From NCBI GenBank assembly GCA_002068775.1, contig MWAX01000155.1, forward strand, positions 1-5,477: a stretch of 5,477 nt of DNA, written 5' to 3'. The DNA is from Actinobacteria bacterium ADurb.Bin346 (GTDB taxonomy: Bacteria > Actinomycetota > Humimicrobiia > Humimicrobiales > Humimicrobiaceae). Below, piece after piece: positions 1-5,477 of this stretch (the stretch's first letter is position 1; each line of letters begins with the position of its first letter). A program made the translations under genes and the position numbers. The notes beneath the pieces were generated by a model. That model did no database searches. It was not told the DNA's origin and was given only the letters and a program-made list of their open reading frames with translations.

Positions 1-172
1 TCACATAGTCGCTGCATGCAGGCTCGCCCCTGTAAATTGCATATATTATAAGGCCCCGCCCTCTCGGATAGTCACTTTCATGCATTGTCAGATTACCGCT
101 TGAACATAAATGTTTACACATGGGGCAGAATCTGCATGCTTTTAATATTTTATAATTTTTTTCTATTTCCAT
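1..172 (-). CDS. 4Fe-4S-binding oxidoreductase subunit, N-terminal fragment (runs off left edge)
   Basis: Only the first 57 codons are visible; the frame is open to the window edge, so the protein is longer. The start is ATG at 172..170, preceded by AGAGG with a 5-base spacer. Residues 13-23 read CRFCPMCKHLC, giving cysteines 13, 16, 19 and 23 in a CxxCxxCxxxC pattern, the ligand set of a 4Fe-4S cluster. It is followed by GN (26-27) and HESDYPRGRG (31-40). From family knowledge, this cysteine block followed by a 'GN...ES..PRG' segment starts iron-sulfur proteins that accompany GlcD-like FAD oxidases and often continue into further Fe-S or cysteine-rich (CCG) domains. The gene lies 65 bases downstream of such an oxidase on the same strand, so it is probably its electron-accepting partner. 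No signal peptide is seen; a cytoplasmic location is expected. The exact subfamily cannot be fixed from this fragment. Confidence 0.8.
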   Translation of the reverse strand, partial: MEIEKNYKILKACRFCPMCKHLCSSGNLTMHESDYPRGRGLIIYAIYRGEPACSDYV

Positions 173-237
173 TTTTACCTCTACTTTATGAATAATCCAT
201 ATAAATTTTTATTCTGCAACAGAAAGGCATTTAATTC

Positions 238-1677
238 TTAAAATCCAAGGCCCATTTTCCCGGGATTCATTATATTGTTGGGATCAAGCTGTTTTTTTAA
301 ATTTTTCAGCAAAGAAAACGAATTCTTGTATTGCTCCTTCATCAGCCTTCCTATCTTGATTCCTATGCCATGATGCTCATTTAATACTCCATTATTTGAG
401 AGCACTGAGCGTAATACATCATCCCATATGCTGTTATACAAATGCAGGGCTTCGCCGGGGTCCTGCGGCGGATTATCTATAATAAATCTGGCATAAAGCA
501 TGCAGCCCCACATGAACCAGTGCGAAAAATGCCCGATGAACCTTGCCTGAGGATAATTCGTTTCAACTGTCTGTTTCATGCCGTTGTAGATTTTTTCAAT
601 ATCTTTATAAGTTGCAACAGTGTCACAGGTCCCGAATGCCTGCGGAAGCGAGAACACATACGGGGGAAAGAAGAATTTATATCTGTTCAGCCACCACTCC
701 TCGCCCATTTCAGTTCCCAGATCCTCGCCATTAAGCTTTAGCGCAATTTCTCTTGCATATTCATGCTGAAGCTCAACGATCTTTTTCCTGCCGTCAAATG
801 CATACACAAGGTAAATGCCTTCTTTATCTATGCCAAGCACCCTCTTTATGAGGCTTCTGGTCTCAGGCTCGTCATACAGCCTTATAACACATGGATTTAA
901 CCCTTCATGCATCAGCTTTCTTCCTGTTTCAAGCCCGCTTGCTAAATCCTTGAATAAAAATGCCTGGAATTTACGCACTTCCGGGATTTTATGAATTATA
1001 AGCTTTACTCTTGTTATGATCCCGAGGACACCTTCAGAACCTATAAAGAACCAGTTCAGGTCAAGCCCGCTTGCTGTTTTGGGAACAGGAAGTGTACTTA
1101 TGATTTCTCCATCAGGAAGAACAACTTCCATTGATACAATCATATCTTCCATTTTTCCGTATTTAGTGGATAGTACACCTGTACCCCTGTGAGCTATGAA
1201 CCCTCCAATAGTGGAGCAATATATTGCTGCAGGGTAATGCATGGTTGATACGTCGTCTTTTGCCAGCTCCCACTCAAGGTGCTGGACTATTATCCCGGCT
1301 TCCACTTCCACAATCATGCTCTCAAAATCAATGCTGATAATTTTATTCATCCTTTTCATATCTATGACTATTCCCCTGCAGACAGGAAGAGCGCCTCCCT
1401 GGGAACCGCCTCCGCCTCCCCAGGCAGTCACAGGGATTTTATATTCATTTGCAAGAACCATGATTTTAGAGATTTCCTCAGCAGTGCCGGGAAAAATAAT
1501 AAAATCAGGCTCTATCCTTTTTGCTCCCCTGTCGTGCCAGAGCTCTGATACCCAGTAATAATCGACAGCATATGATGTCTTATCGGCAAAAGATGTAGAG
1601 ACGTACTCATCGCCGACAATATCTTTTAATTCATGTAATATCATGTAAAAGAGATAGGAATCCCTGTCATATTGCAT
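238..1677 (-). CDS. FAD-binding PCMH/VAO-type oxidase, GlcD / alkyl-DHAP synthase-like
   Basis: A 479-residue flavoprotein of the family containing glycolate oxidase GlcD, D-lactate dehydrogenases and alkyldihydroxyacetone-phosphate synthase (AGPS). Numbered from the ATG at 1677, the FAD-binding PCMH domain covers about residues 58-230: PDFIIFPGT near 58, a glycine-rich loop GGGGGSQGG at 87-95, STIGGF near 155-160 and GSEGVLGIITRVKL at 213-226. The C-terminal cap/FAD domain has RLYDEPETR at 266-274, GHFSH at 382-386, MLYARF at 393-398, NEHHGIG at 433-439 and the usual ending LDPNNIMNPGKM at 464-475. RLYD, the SH...MLY stretch and the double-histidine HHGIG recall AGPS-type members more than classical GlcD (from memory). 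A longer GTG-initiated frame to 1740 exists but lacks a ribosome site; 1677 has AAAGGA with a 6-base spacer. The next gene downstream is an Fe-S protein, which favours a dehydrogenase of a 2-hydroxy acid or polyol over ether-lipid synthesis. The substrate is unknown. Confidence 0.88.
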   Translation of the reverse strand: MQYDRDSYLFYMILHELKDIVGDEYVSTSFADKTSYAVDYYWVSELWHDRGAKRIEPDFIIFPGTAEEISKIMVLANEYKIPVTAWGGGGGSQGGALPVCRGIVIDMKRMNKIISIDFESMIVEVEAGIIVQHLEWELAKDDVSTMHYPAAIYCSTIGGFIAHRGTGVLSTKYGKMEDMIVSMEVVLPDGEIISTLPVPKTASGLDLNWFFIGSEGVLGIITRVKLIIHKIPEVRKFQAFLFKDLASGLETGRKLMHEGLNPCVIRLYDEPETRSLIKRVLGIDKEGIYLVYAFDGRKKIVELQHEYAREIALKLNGEDLGTEMGEEWWLNRYKFFFPPYVFSLPQAFGTCDTVATYKDIEKIYNGMKQTVETNYPQARFIGHFSHWFMWGCMLYARFIIDNPPQDPGEALHLYNSIWDDVLRSVLSNNGVLNEHHGIGIKIGRLMKEQYKNSFSLLKNLKKQLDPNNIMNPGKMGLGF

Positions 1678-1683
1678 GTTCTT

Positions 1684-1689
1684 TCCTTT
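1684..1689 (-). promoter_or_regulatory. Shine-Dalgarno site that sets the FAD-oxidase start
   Basis: AAAGGA on the minus strand lies 6 bases before the ATG at 1677..1675. The alternative upstream GTG at 1740 has no purine-rich site in front of it, and the 21 extra residues it would add are a lysine-rich, low-complexity lead unlike the conserved family fold. The shorter start is therefore preferred. Confidence 0.7.
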
Positions 1690-1752
1690 CTGTTTTTTAA
1701 TTTTAATACCAGTCTCAGTTTTTTGGCCCTTATTTGGCACTTATTAATAATG

Positions 1753-1764
1753 CCCGGGCCCGGG
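1753..1764. repeat. GC-only 12-base palindrome in spacer (CCCGGGCCCGGG)
   Basis: A perfect 12-base palindrome made only of G and C sits in the otherwise AT-rich spacer between the kinase stop (1802) and the oxidase start (1677). In RNA it could fold as a 4-base-pair CCCG/CGGG stem around GGCC. ATTAA at 1743-1747 and TTAAT at 1765-1769 could add a weak outer arm with a 5-base bulge. No T-run follows on either strand, so it is not a standard intrinsic terminator. It may be an mRNA processing or stabilising element, a protein-binding dyad, or chance. Confidence 0.4.
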
Positions 1765-1801
1765 TTAATCATGTAAAAACTGTTTAAATTGAAAGCCCGC
1801 C

Positions 1802-3337
1802 TCACCCGCCTGCCAACCCGGACAGCTTGTGGCTGATTTCTATCAGCGCCTTTACGGACTCTTTATACAATTTATAATAATCCGAATATTTTTTATTTAA
1901 TGATTTGTCATAAGTAATTTTTTCCCTGTATCTGACGCAGCTGTTAACAGCTCCCTCAATAGACGGGAAGACGCCTGTTGCAACACCTGAGAGCATTGCT
2001 GCTCCAAATGAAGCATCTGTGCTTGATGGGATGATGCCATTACTGCCAAGTATATTTGCCAGTATGGCTGTCCAAAGCCTGCTCTGGCTTCCCCCGCCTA
2101 TGAACTTGATATCCCCTGAAGGTATTACTTTTTTTATTTTAAGAAAATCTATGCTGTCTTTTAATGAGAAGGCTGTTCCTTCCATCACGGACCTTGCCAG
2201 GTGCGCTCTTGTATGATGAAGTGTCAGACCGGTAAAATCACCTCTTAATAATGCATCATTATATGGTGAGCCCTCTCCGGACAGATATGGATGAAAGATA
2301 AGTCCATTGCTTCCGGGGGCAATGTCTGAAGCATCATCGTCCATCATTTTATATGCACTAGTCTTTGATTTTTTCCCGGAAATAATATAGTCCCTGAAGA
2401 ACTCGTCTCTTGCCCAGCGGTATGAGGACGCACACGATTTTGTACCCGTGCCGGGATACCACAGCCCCGGTACAATGTAAGAATAGTTGATTATACCTTC
2501 AAATGGTGCCGGACTGCCTGAAAGTATGCATATCCTTCCGAAAGTTGCAAGCTTGACTGTGCAGTCTCCCCTGCTAATATTTCCTGCTGCAAGTATTTCA
2601 AGCAGTGTATCAGTTGTTCCGGTAACTACCGGAGTGCCTTCGGATAAGCCCGACCATAAAGAACCGCTTCCGGTAACTTTTCCTGCTATGCTCAGAGGAG
2701 GCAGCACTTCCGGCAGTATCTTCATATCAATCCCGGCAGCCTCTGAAAGTTCCGGGCTCCATTTCTTATTCAATGTATCAAAAAAAAGCGTTCCCTGCGC
2801 ATCGATTTCATCAGTGGCAGCCTGCCCTGTCAGCATCATCCTGATATAATCTTTTGGAAAAATAATTTTACTTATTTTTTTATAACGGTCAGGTTCATTT
2901 TCTTTTACCCATAAAAGCATTGGAGCAGTCCACATAGGGCTTACCGGATTGAAATTGTACTTTAAAAACAGCTCATTAAACCTGCTTAACTTAAGAGCCT
3001 GGGCATTGCTTCTGTTATCGGTAATGTGTATAACATTTCCAAGCACGTTCAGCCTCTTATCAAGCAATACAGGGCTATGCGTCACCCCGCTGAGACACAC
3101 GGCAGATATATTTTTTCCGCTCAGCTTATTTTCTGCAAAAACTTTTTTTATAAGCAGGGATACTGAATCAATCCACTGGCTGCTGTCCTGCTCTGCCCAT
3201 CCTGCATGCTTATAAATAGTGCTGTATTCATTGACATATGTATTGAAATGATAATTATCATTAATATCTGTTTTGAGTATAGTCACCTTGGCTGCTCCGG
3301 AGCCAATGTCTATCCCCATTAAAAAATCCCCAGGCAA
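1802..3337 (-). CDS. FGGY-family carbohydrate kinase (xylulokinase-like)
   Basis: A 511-residue ATP-dependent sugar kinase, close to the usual length of about 500. Both actin-like lobes are present. The first phosphate loop is GIDIGSGAAK at 8-17. Further xylulokinase-like landmarks are AGWAEQD (45-51), SGVTHS with His87 (83-88), TDNR (106-109), FPKDYIRMMLTG (160-171), and DEIDAQGT (176-183). GTTDT at 240-244 contains the likely catalytic base Asp243. The second lobe has HPYLSGEGSPYN (349-360), MEGTAF (385-390) and FIGGGSQSRLW (412-422), the second FGGY signature. The first signature deviates: WTAPMLLW (136-143) has Met where xylulokinase has Lys (TAPKLLW), and LATFGR (263-268) replaces SLGTSG. 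The start is TTG at 3337..3335 with AAGGAGG four bases upstream. It begins 11 bases after the creatininase-family stop, so the two are probably co-translated. It likely phosphorylates a ketose or polyol; xylulose specificity is not established. Confidence 0.9.
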   Translation of the reverse strand: MPGDFLMGIDIGSGAAKVTILKTDINDNYHFNTYVNEYSTIYKHAGWAEQDSSQWIDSVSLLIKKVFAENKLSGKNISAVCLSGVTHSPVLLDKRLNVLGNVIHITDNRSNAQALKLSRFNELFLKYNFNPVSPMWTAPMLLWVKENEPDRYKKISKIIFPKDYIRMMLTGQAATDEIDAQGTLFFDTLNKKWSPELSEAAGIDMKILPEVLPPLSIAGKVTGSGSLWSGLSEGTPVVTGTTDTLLEILAAGNISRGDCTVKLATFGRICILSGSPAPFEGIINYSYIVPGLWYPGTGTKSCASSYRWARDEFFRDYIISGKKSKTSAYKMMDDDASDIAPGSNGLIFHPYLSGEGSPYNDALLRGDFTGLTLHHTRAHLARSVMEGTAFSLKDSIDFLKIKKVIPSGDIKFIGGGSQSRLWTAILANILGSNGIIPSSTDASFGAAMLSGVATGVFPSIEGAVNSCVRYREKITYDKSLNKKYSDYYKLYKESVKALIEISHKLSGLAGG

Positions 3338-3341
3338 AATG

Positions 3342-3348
3342 CCTCCTT
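3342..3348 (-). promoter_or_regulatory. Shine-Dalgarno site directing a TTG start of the sugar kinase
   Basis: AAGGAGG on the minus strand begins directly after the TGA stop of the creatininase-family gene (3349-3351) and lies 4 bases before TTG at 3337..3335. The first in-frame ATG (3319..3317) is 22 bases from this site, too far, and would remove part of the first beta strand before GIDIG. TTG is therefore the better start. The position next to the upstream stop suggests translational coupling. Confidence 0.65.
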
Positions 3349-4188
3349 TCAGTACATATCTGCAGCAAGAACCGGTTTAACTTTTGGCCATTCACCCGGT
3401 TTATAGTTTTTCTTGAGATATTCTATGAGGTCCACGACTACTTTTACTGCAGTTGAAACAATTGCTTCACCTTTTTCTGCTGTTGCAAGCCTCGGATCAC
3501 CAGGAGCTCCTGTTTCCATTGCTGTAGATTCCTGGGGGACAGAAGTAATAGATTCAATTGGGAATGCATTGATAAGCTCAGAATGCACCGCGGGCCTTAC
3601 AAATTTTTTATCAACGTAGCCCTTCAGGCTATAATCTTCTTTTGACCTTTCCATATGGCAAAGTTCCGGATAAAGCGCAAGACTTACAGAAGTTTCGACT
3701 TCATCAGCATGCTTGAATGGTGTTGTGCAGACTTCCCTGATTTTTTCACACGCCAGCTCCCACCAGGTGGCGACAGCCATAAAGCAATCGACATCAAGTG
3801 CTGTTTCCTGTATTGCCGTGTGCATTGTCCACCACTGACCATGAGCCTGCATAATAATTATTTTTCTGAAACCTGAGTTAACAAGGCCTTTAATGACATC
3901 CCTTACAAATTCGATCTGAGTCGTCGCCCTTATAGGCAAAGTGCCGACAAAACCGTAATGAAAATAAGGGTGGCTTCCGTAAGGCATTAGCGGAGCAACG
4001 ATTGCGCCGGTCTGGGCAGAGACCCGCTTTGCTATCTCATAAGCATTAAAAGCATCCACCCCCGCAGGGCAGTGAAAACCGTGCTGCTCTGTTGCGCCGA
4101 TAGGCAGGATGGCTATCCCCACTTCATCAGAAACTTTCTTTATTTCCGGCCAGGTCATTTCCTGCCAGATTACAGGTTTATTTTCCAT
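3349..4188 (-). CDS. Creatininase-family metallohydrolase (possible sugar/cyclitol-ketone hydrolase)
   Basis: 279 residues, one creatininase (creatinine amidohydrolase) domain over nearly the whole length. Recognisable family elements are AILPIGATEQHG (26-37), CPAGVDAF (40-47), YGSHPYFHYGFVGTLP (70-85), HADEVETS (160-167) and TGAPGDPRLATAEKGE (226-241). Metal ligands expected by analogy with Pseudomonas creatininase are Glu34, His36, Asp45 and His116, with Glu165 as a likely further acidic ligand. The usual NGHGGN motif is QAHGQWW at 114-120, so true creatinine hydrolysis is doubtful. HGQ in this place is what I remember from IolN, the 3-dehydro-scyllo-inosose hydrolase of inositol catabolism; this is recall, not alignment. 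No signal peptide is seen, so it is probably cytoplasmic. The ATG at 4188 has GGAGGA with a 6-base spacer. The downstream sugar kinase supports a carbohydrate role. The family call is firm; the substrate is unknown. Confidence 0.9.
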   Translation of the reverse strand: MENKPVIWQEMTWPEIKKVSDEVGIAILPIGATEQHGFHCPAGVDAFNAYEIAKRVSAQTGAIVAPLMPYGSHPYFHYGFVGTLPIRATTQIEFVRDVIKGLVNSGFRKIIIMQAHGQWWTMHTAIQETALDVDCFMAVATWWELACEKIREVCTTPFKHADEVETSVSLALYPELCHMERSKEDYSLKGYVDKKFVRPAVHSELINAFPIESITSVPQESTAMETGAPGDPRLATAEKGEAIVSTAVKVVVDLIEYLKKNYKPGEWPKVKPVLAADMY

Positions 4189-4260
4189 TTTTTGTCCTCC
4201 GGATATACATTTTTTTTATAAATTTGTTATTTAATAAAGTCCTGAATTACTGTTAACTGC

Positions 4261-4590
4261 CTACATCGCCTTAAAATCCACTACAAGGTCCCGGATAACT
4301 TCTCCACCGCCGGCAGGCTCCAGGGTGATTGATGTATCAGGATCTATCATTGTTGCGCAGCCTTTAACAGTTTTTCCATCAAGTTTTACAAGACAAGTCT
4401 GGCACATGCCCTTATAACATTTATAGGTCCTGAATGCCAGGGTTGCGTCCATGTCTTTTCTTATCATTGTAAGCAATTCATGAATAGTGACCGGTCTGTC
4501 AACCTCAACTGAATAATCCTGATAATATGCCTTCTTATCTATATCAGGATTAAATCTGAATATTTTTGCATCGATTTTTTGTTTTGCCAT
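4261..4590 (-). CDS. Stand-alone 2Fe-2S ferredoxin domain of SdhB/FrdB type
   Basis: 109 residues matching only the N-terminal plant-type ferredoxin domain of succinate dehydrogenase / fumarate reductase iron-sulfur subunits. It opens with KIFRFNPDIDK (9-19), as SdhB proteins do. The four cluster ligands are Cys58, Cys63, Cys66 and Cys78 (Cx4Cx2Cx11C), and it ends in EPAGGGEVIRDLVVDF (91-106), the usual end of this domain. The C-terminal 4Fe-4S/3Fe-4S domain of a normal SdhB (about 230-250 residues in total) is absent. Reading through the TAG stop gives nine more codons and then TAA, so no hidden remainder follows. The gene lies just downstream of the FrdA-like flavoprotein and should accept or donate its electrons as a small soluble subunit. 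The ATG at 4590 is preceded by GGAGGGG, with an 8-10 base spacer depending on pairing. A natural split subunit fits better than decay, because the domain ends cleanly and all ligands are kept. Confidence 0.88.
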   Translation of the reverse strand: MAKQKIDAKIFRFNPDIDKKAYYQDYSVEVDRPVTIHELLTMIRKDMDATLAFRTYKCYKGMCQTCLVKLDGKTVKGCATMIDPDTSITLEPAGGGEVIRDLVVDFKAM

Positions 4591-4664
4591 TTTAATTGCC
4601 CCTCCATTATTTAAATTCCTAAAAAATCTTTATTTATTAAAATAATATTGTCAGAGTGCCGAAC

Positions 4665-4687
4665 GGCTCATTTTTGAGCCATTTTTT
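4665..4687 (+). terminator. Hairpin plus T-tract, terminator-like on the plus strand
   Basis: GGCTCA (4665-4670) pairs perfectly with TGAGCC (4675-4680) around a TTTT loop and is followed on the plus strand by A and six Ts (4682-4687), then a further T-rich stretch. This has intrinsic-terminator form, but only for plus-strand transcription, where no gene is seen. For the minus-strand operon it falls 7 bases after the flavoprotein stop and is followed by GTTCGG rather than Ts, so there it would be an intercistronic hairpin, perhaps protecting or processing the flavoprotein mRNA end. The hairpin is certain from sequence; the function is not. Confidence 0.5.
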
Positions 4688-4694
4688 GTTTTAT

Positions 4695-5477
4695 TTAATC
4701 TTCCGGCTTCATCCTTGTGTAAATAACATCTTTCTTGCTGTAAGTTGCCCTGCCGTCTTTGTTTTTGACTATTGTATGGCATCTCCAGTTCTTATTATCT
4801 TCATCAGGATAGTCTGTCCTGTTATGATGGCCCCTTGACTCAGTCCTGAACATGGCAGAGCCAAAAGTCAGCTCAGCAGCATCTACCATTAACTTTGCCT
4901 CAATTGCTTCAGTGATTTCCAGGTTATACCTTGAAAAATCAGGAGCATACATATTGCTCAGCTCTTCTTTCAGCCCTCTGATTATCGACAACCCTTTTTC
5001 CATATTCTTTCCGTCTCTGAATGGCGCAATATATTTATCCATTGTTTCAAGGATCTCAGTTTTTACAGCAATTGGCTTAATCTTTTTTGATTTTGATGCA
5101 GTAACCATATCAATAATTTCATAAGCCTCATTAAGGTCTTTTTCATCAGGCGGTATCAGATCCTTTTTCTTTGCTTCATCAGCTGCGCAGGCGCCGGCAG
5201 CTGCCCCGGTTGTCTGAGTGTCACAGAGAGCGCTCCCGGCCAGCCTGTTGGCGCCCTGGAAATTACCTGCCGCTTCACCGCATGCAAACAATCCGCCAAC
5301 TGTTGTCTGGCCTTTTTCATTAATGAAAATTCCGCCACACTGGTAATGTGACGCAGGCGCCACCTCAAGAGGCGTTTTTGCAAGGTCAAGACCAGCTGCA
5401 TCGATTAAAAACTGATAATGCTTGGGAGTCATTGTTTTAAAAACATCGCGAACAGCAGCTTCACCCTTGGGGGATTT
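4695..5477 (-). CDS. Fumarate reductase / succinate dehydrogenase-type flavoprotein, C-terminal part (runs off right edge)
   Basis: The last 260 residues are visible; the frame stays open to position 5477, so the internal Met at 5432 is not the start and the N-terminal FAD-binding part lies outside. Numbered from the first visible codon, APASHYQCGGI (40-50) matches the HYxMGGI segment of FrdA/SdhA, with His44 as a likely active-site residue. GGLFACGEAAG (61-71) and GANRLAGSAL (75-84) form the second FAD-contact region, Arg78 matching the conserved active-site arginine of GANRL. From about 110 to 205 follows the helical C-terminal domain, then ESRGHHNRTDYP (213-224) and NW (230-231), the typical SdhA tail. 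The family uses bound FAD to reduce fumarate or oxidise succinate or related substrates. Cys47 replaces the usual Met, as I recall also in L-aspartate oxidases, but the 2Fe-2S SdhB-type gene 104 bases downstream argues for an FrdA-like enzyme. No membrane-anchor gene is present in the window. Confidence 0.9.
   Translation of the reverse strand, partial: KSPKGEAAVRDVFKTMTPKHYQFLIDAAGLDLAKTPLEVAPASHYQCGGIFINEKGQTTVGGLFACGEAAGNFQGANRLAGSALCDTQTTGAAAGACAADEAKKKDLIPPDEKDLNEAYEIIDMVTASKSKKIKPIAVKTEILETMDKYIAPFRDGKNMEKGLSIIRGLKEELSNMYAPDFSRYNLEITEAIEAKLMVDAAELTFGSAMFRTESRGHHNRTDYPDEDNKNWRCHTIVKNKDGRATYSKKDVIYTRMKPED

Noticed and set aside
12..21. Ten-base palindrome CTGCATGCAG
   Set aside because: It lies inside coding sequence (Ala-Cys-Ser codons) and is readily explained by chance.
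212..224. Small inverted repeat TTCTG-CAA-CAGAA between the oxidase and the 4Fe-4S gene
   Set aside because: The stem is only five base pairs with a three-base loop and no T-run on the minus strand; it is too weak to call a terminator.
442..741. Plus-strand reading frames opposite the oxidase, such as this 99-codon one, and similar ones elsewhere
   Set aside because: They are antisense to clearly conserved proteins, lack convincing ribosome sites and have no recognisable domains.
1678..1740. N-terminal extension of the FAD oxidase from a GTG start at 1740
   Set aside because: There is no ribosome site before the GTG, the added residues are lysine-rich low complexity, and the ATG at 1677 has a well-placed AAAGGA.
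4189..4260. Possible internal promoter upstream of the creatininase-family gene (TTAACA and AT-rich boxes)
   Set aside because: No -10 box with acceptable match lies 16-18 bases from TTAACA; the region is simply AT-rich.
5156..5401. Overlapping 81-residue minus-strand reading frame
   Set aside because: It lies wholly inside the conserved FAD-contact region of the flavoprotein in another frame and shows no family features of its own.
4695..5432. Flavoprotein starting at the Met at 5432
   Set aside because: The same frame continues open to the window edge, and the region lies in the middle of the SdhA/FrdA fold, so this Met is internal.

Overview
The window carries six genes, all on the minus strand and separated by short gaps (11 to about 125 bases), so they look like one transcription unit read from right to left. 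There is no RNA gene, CRISPR array, insertion sequence or gene-free stretch above 300 bases. The DNA is bacterial in style: Shine-Dalgarno sites sit in front of the genes, one start is TTG, the spacers are AT-rich and the coding regions have moderate GC. Oxygen-independent flavin and iron-sulfur redox proteins dominate, which suggests an anaerobe or facultative anaerobe. I cannot name a taxon.

In order of transcription: (1) the C-terminal part of a fumarate reductase / succinate dehydrogenase-type flavoprotein, cut by the right edge of the window; (2) a 109-residue protein equal to only the N-terminal 2Fe-2S domain of SdhB/FrdB, with its own start and stop; (3) a creatininase-family metallohydrolase; (4) an FGGY-family sugar kinase related to xylulokinase; (5) an FAD-binding PCMH/VAO-type oxidase of the GlcD / alkyl-DHAP synthase kind; (6) the first 57 residues of a 4Fe-4S protein with a CxxCxxCxxxC motif, cut by the left edge and probably the redox partner of gene 5.

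The pairing suggests two flavin/Fe-S redox modules (genes 1+2 and 5+6) around a hydrolase and a sugar kinase. My reading, which is inference, is a catabolic operon for a polyol, cyclitol or sugar-acid type substrate: flavin-linked oxidation, hydrolysis of an intermediate by the creatininase-family enzyme, and phosphorylation by the kinase, with electrons leaving through Fe-S proteins rather than NAD. The creatininase-family protein has an HGQ motif instead of the usual HGGN, which I recall from inosose-hydrolase-like (IolN-like) members. No transporter or regulator lies inside the window. The points most worth a second look are the split, ferredoxin-only FrdB, the unusual gene combination and an intrinsic-terminator-like hairpin that points the wrong way for these genes.
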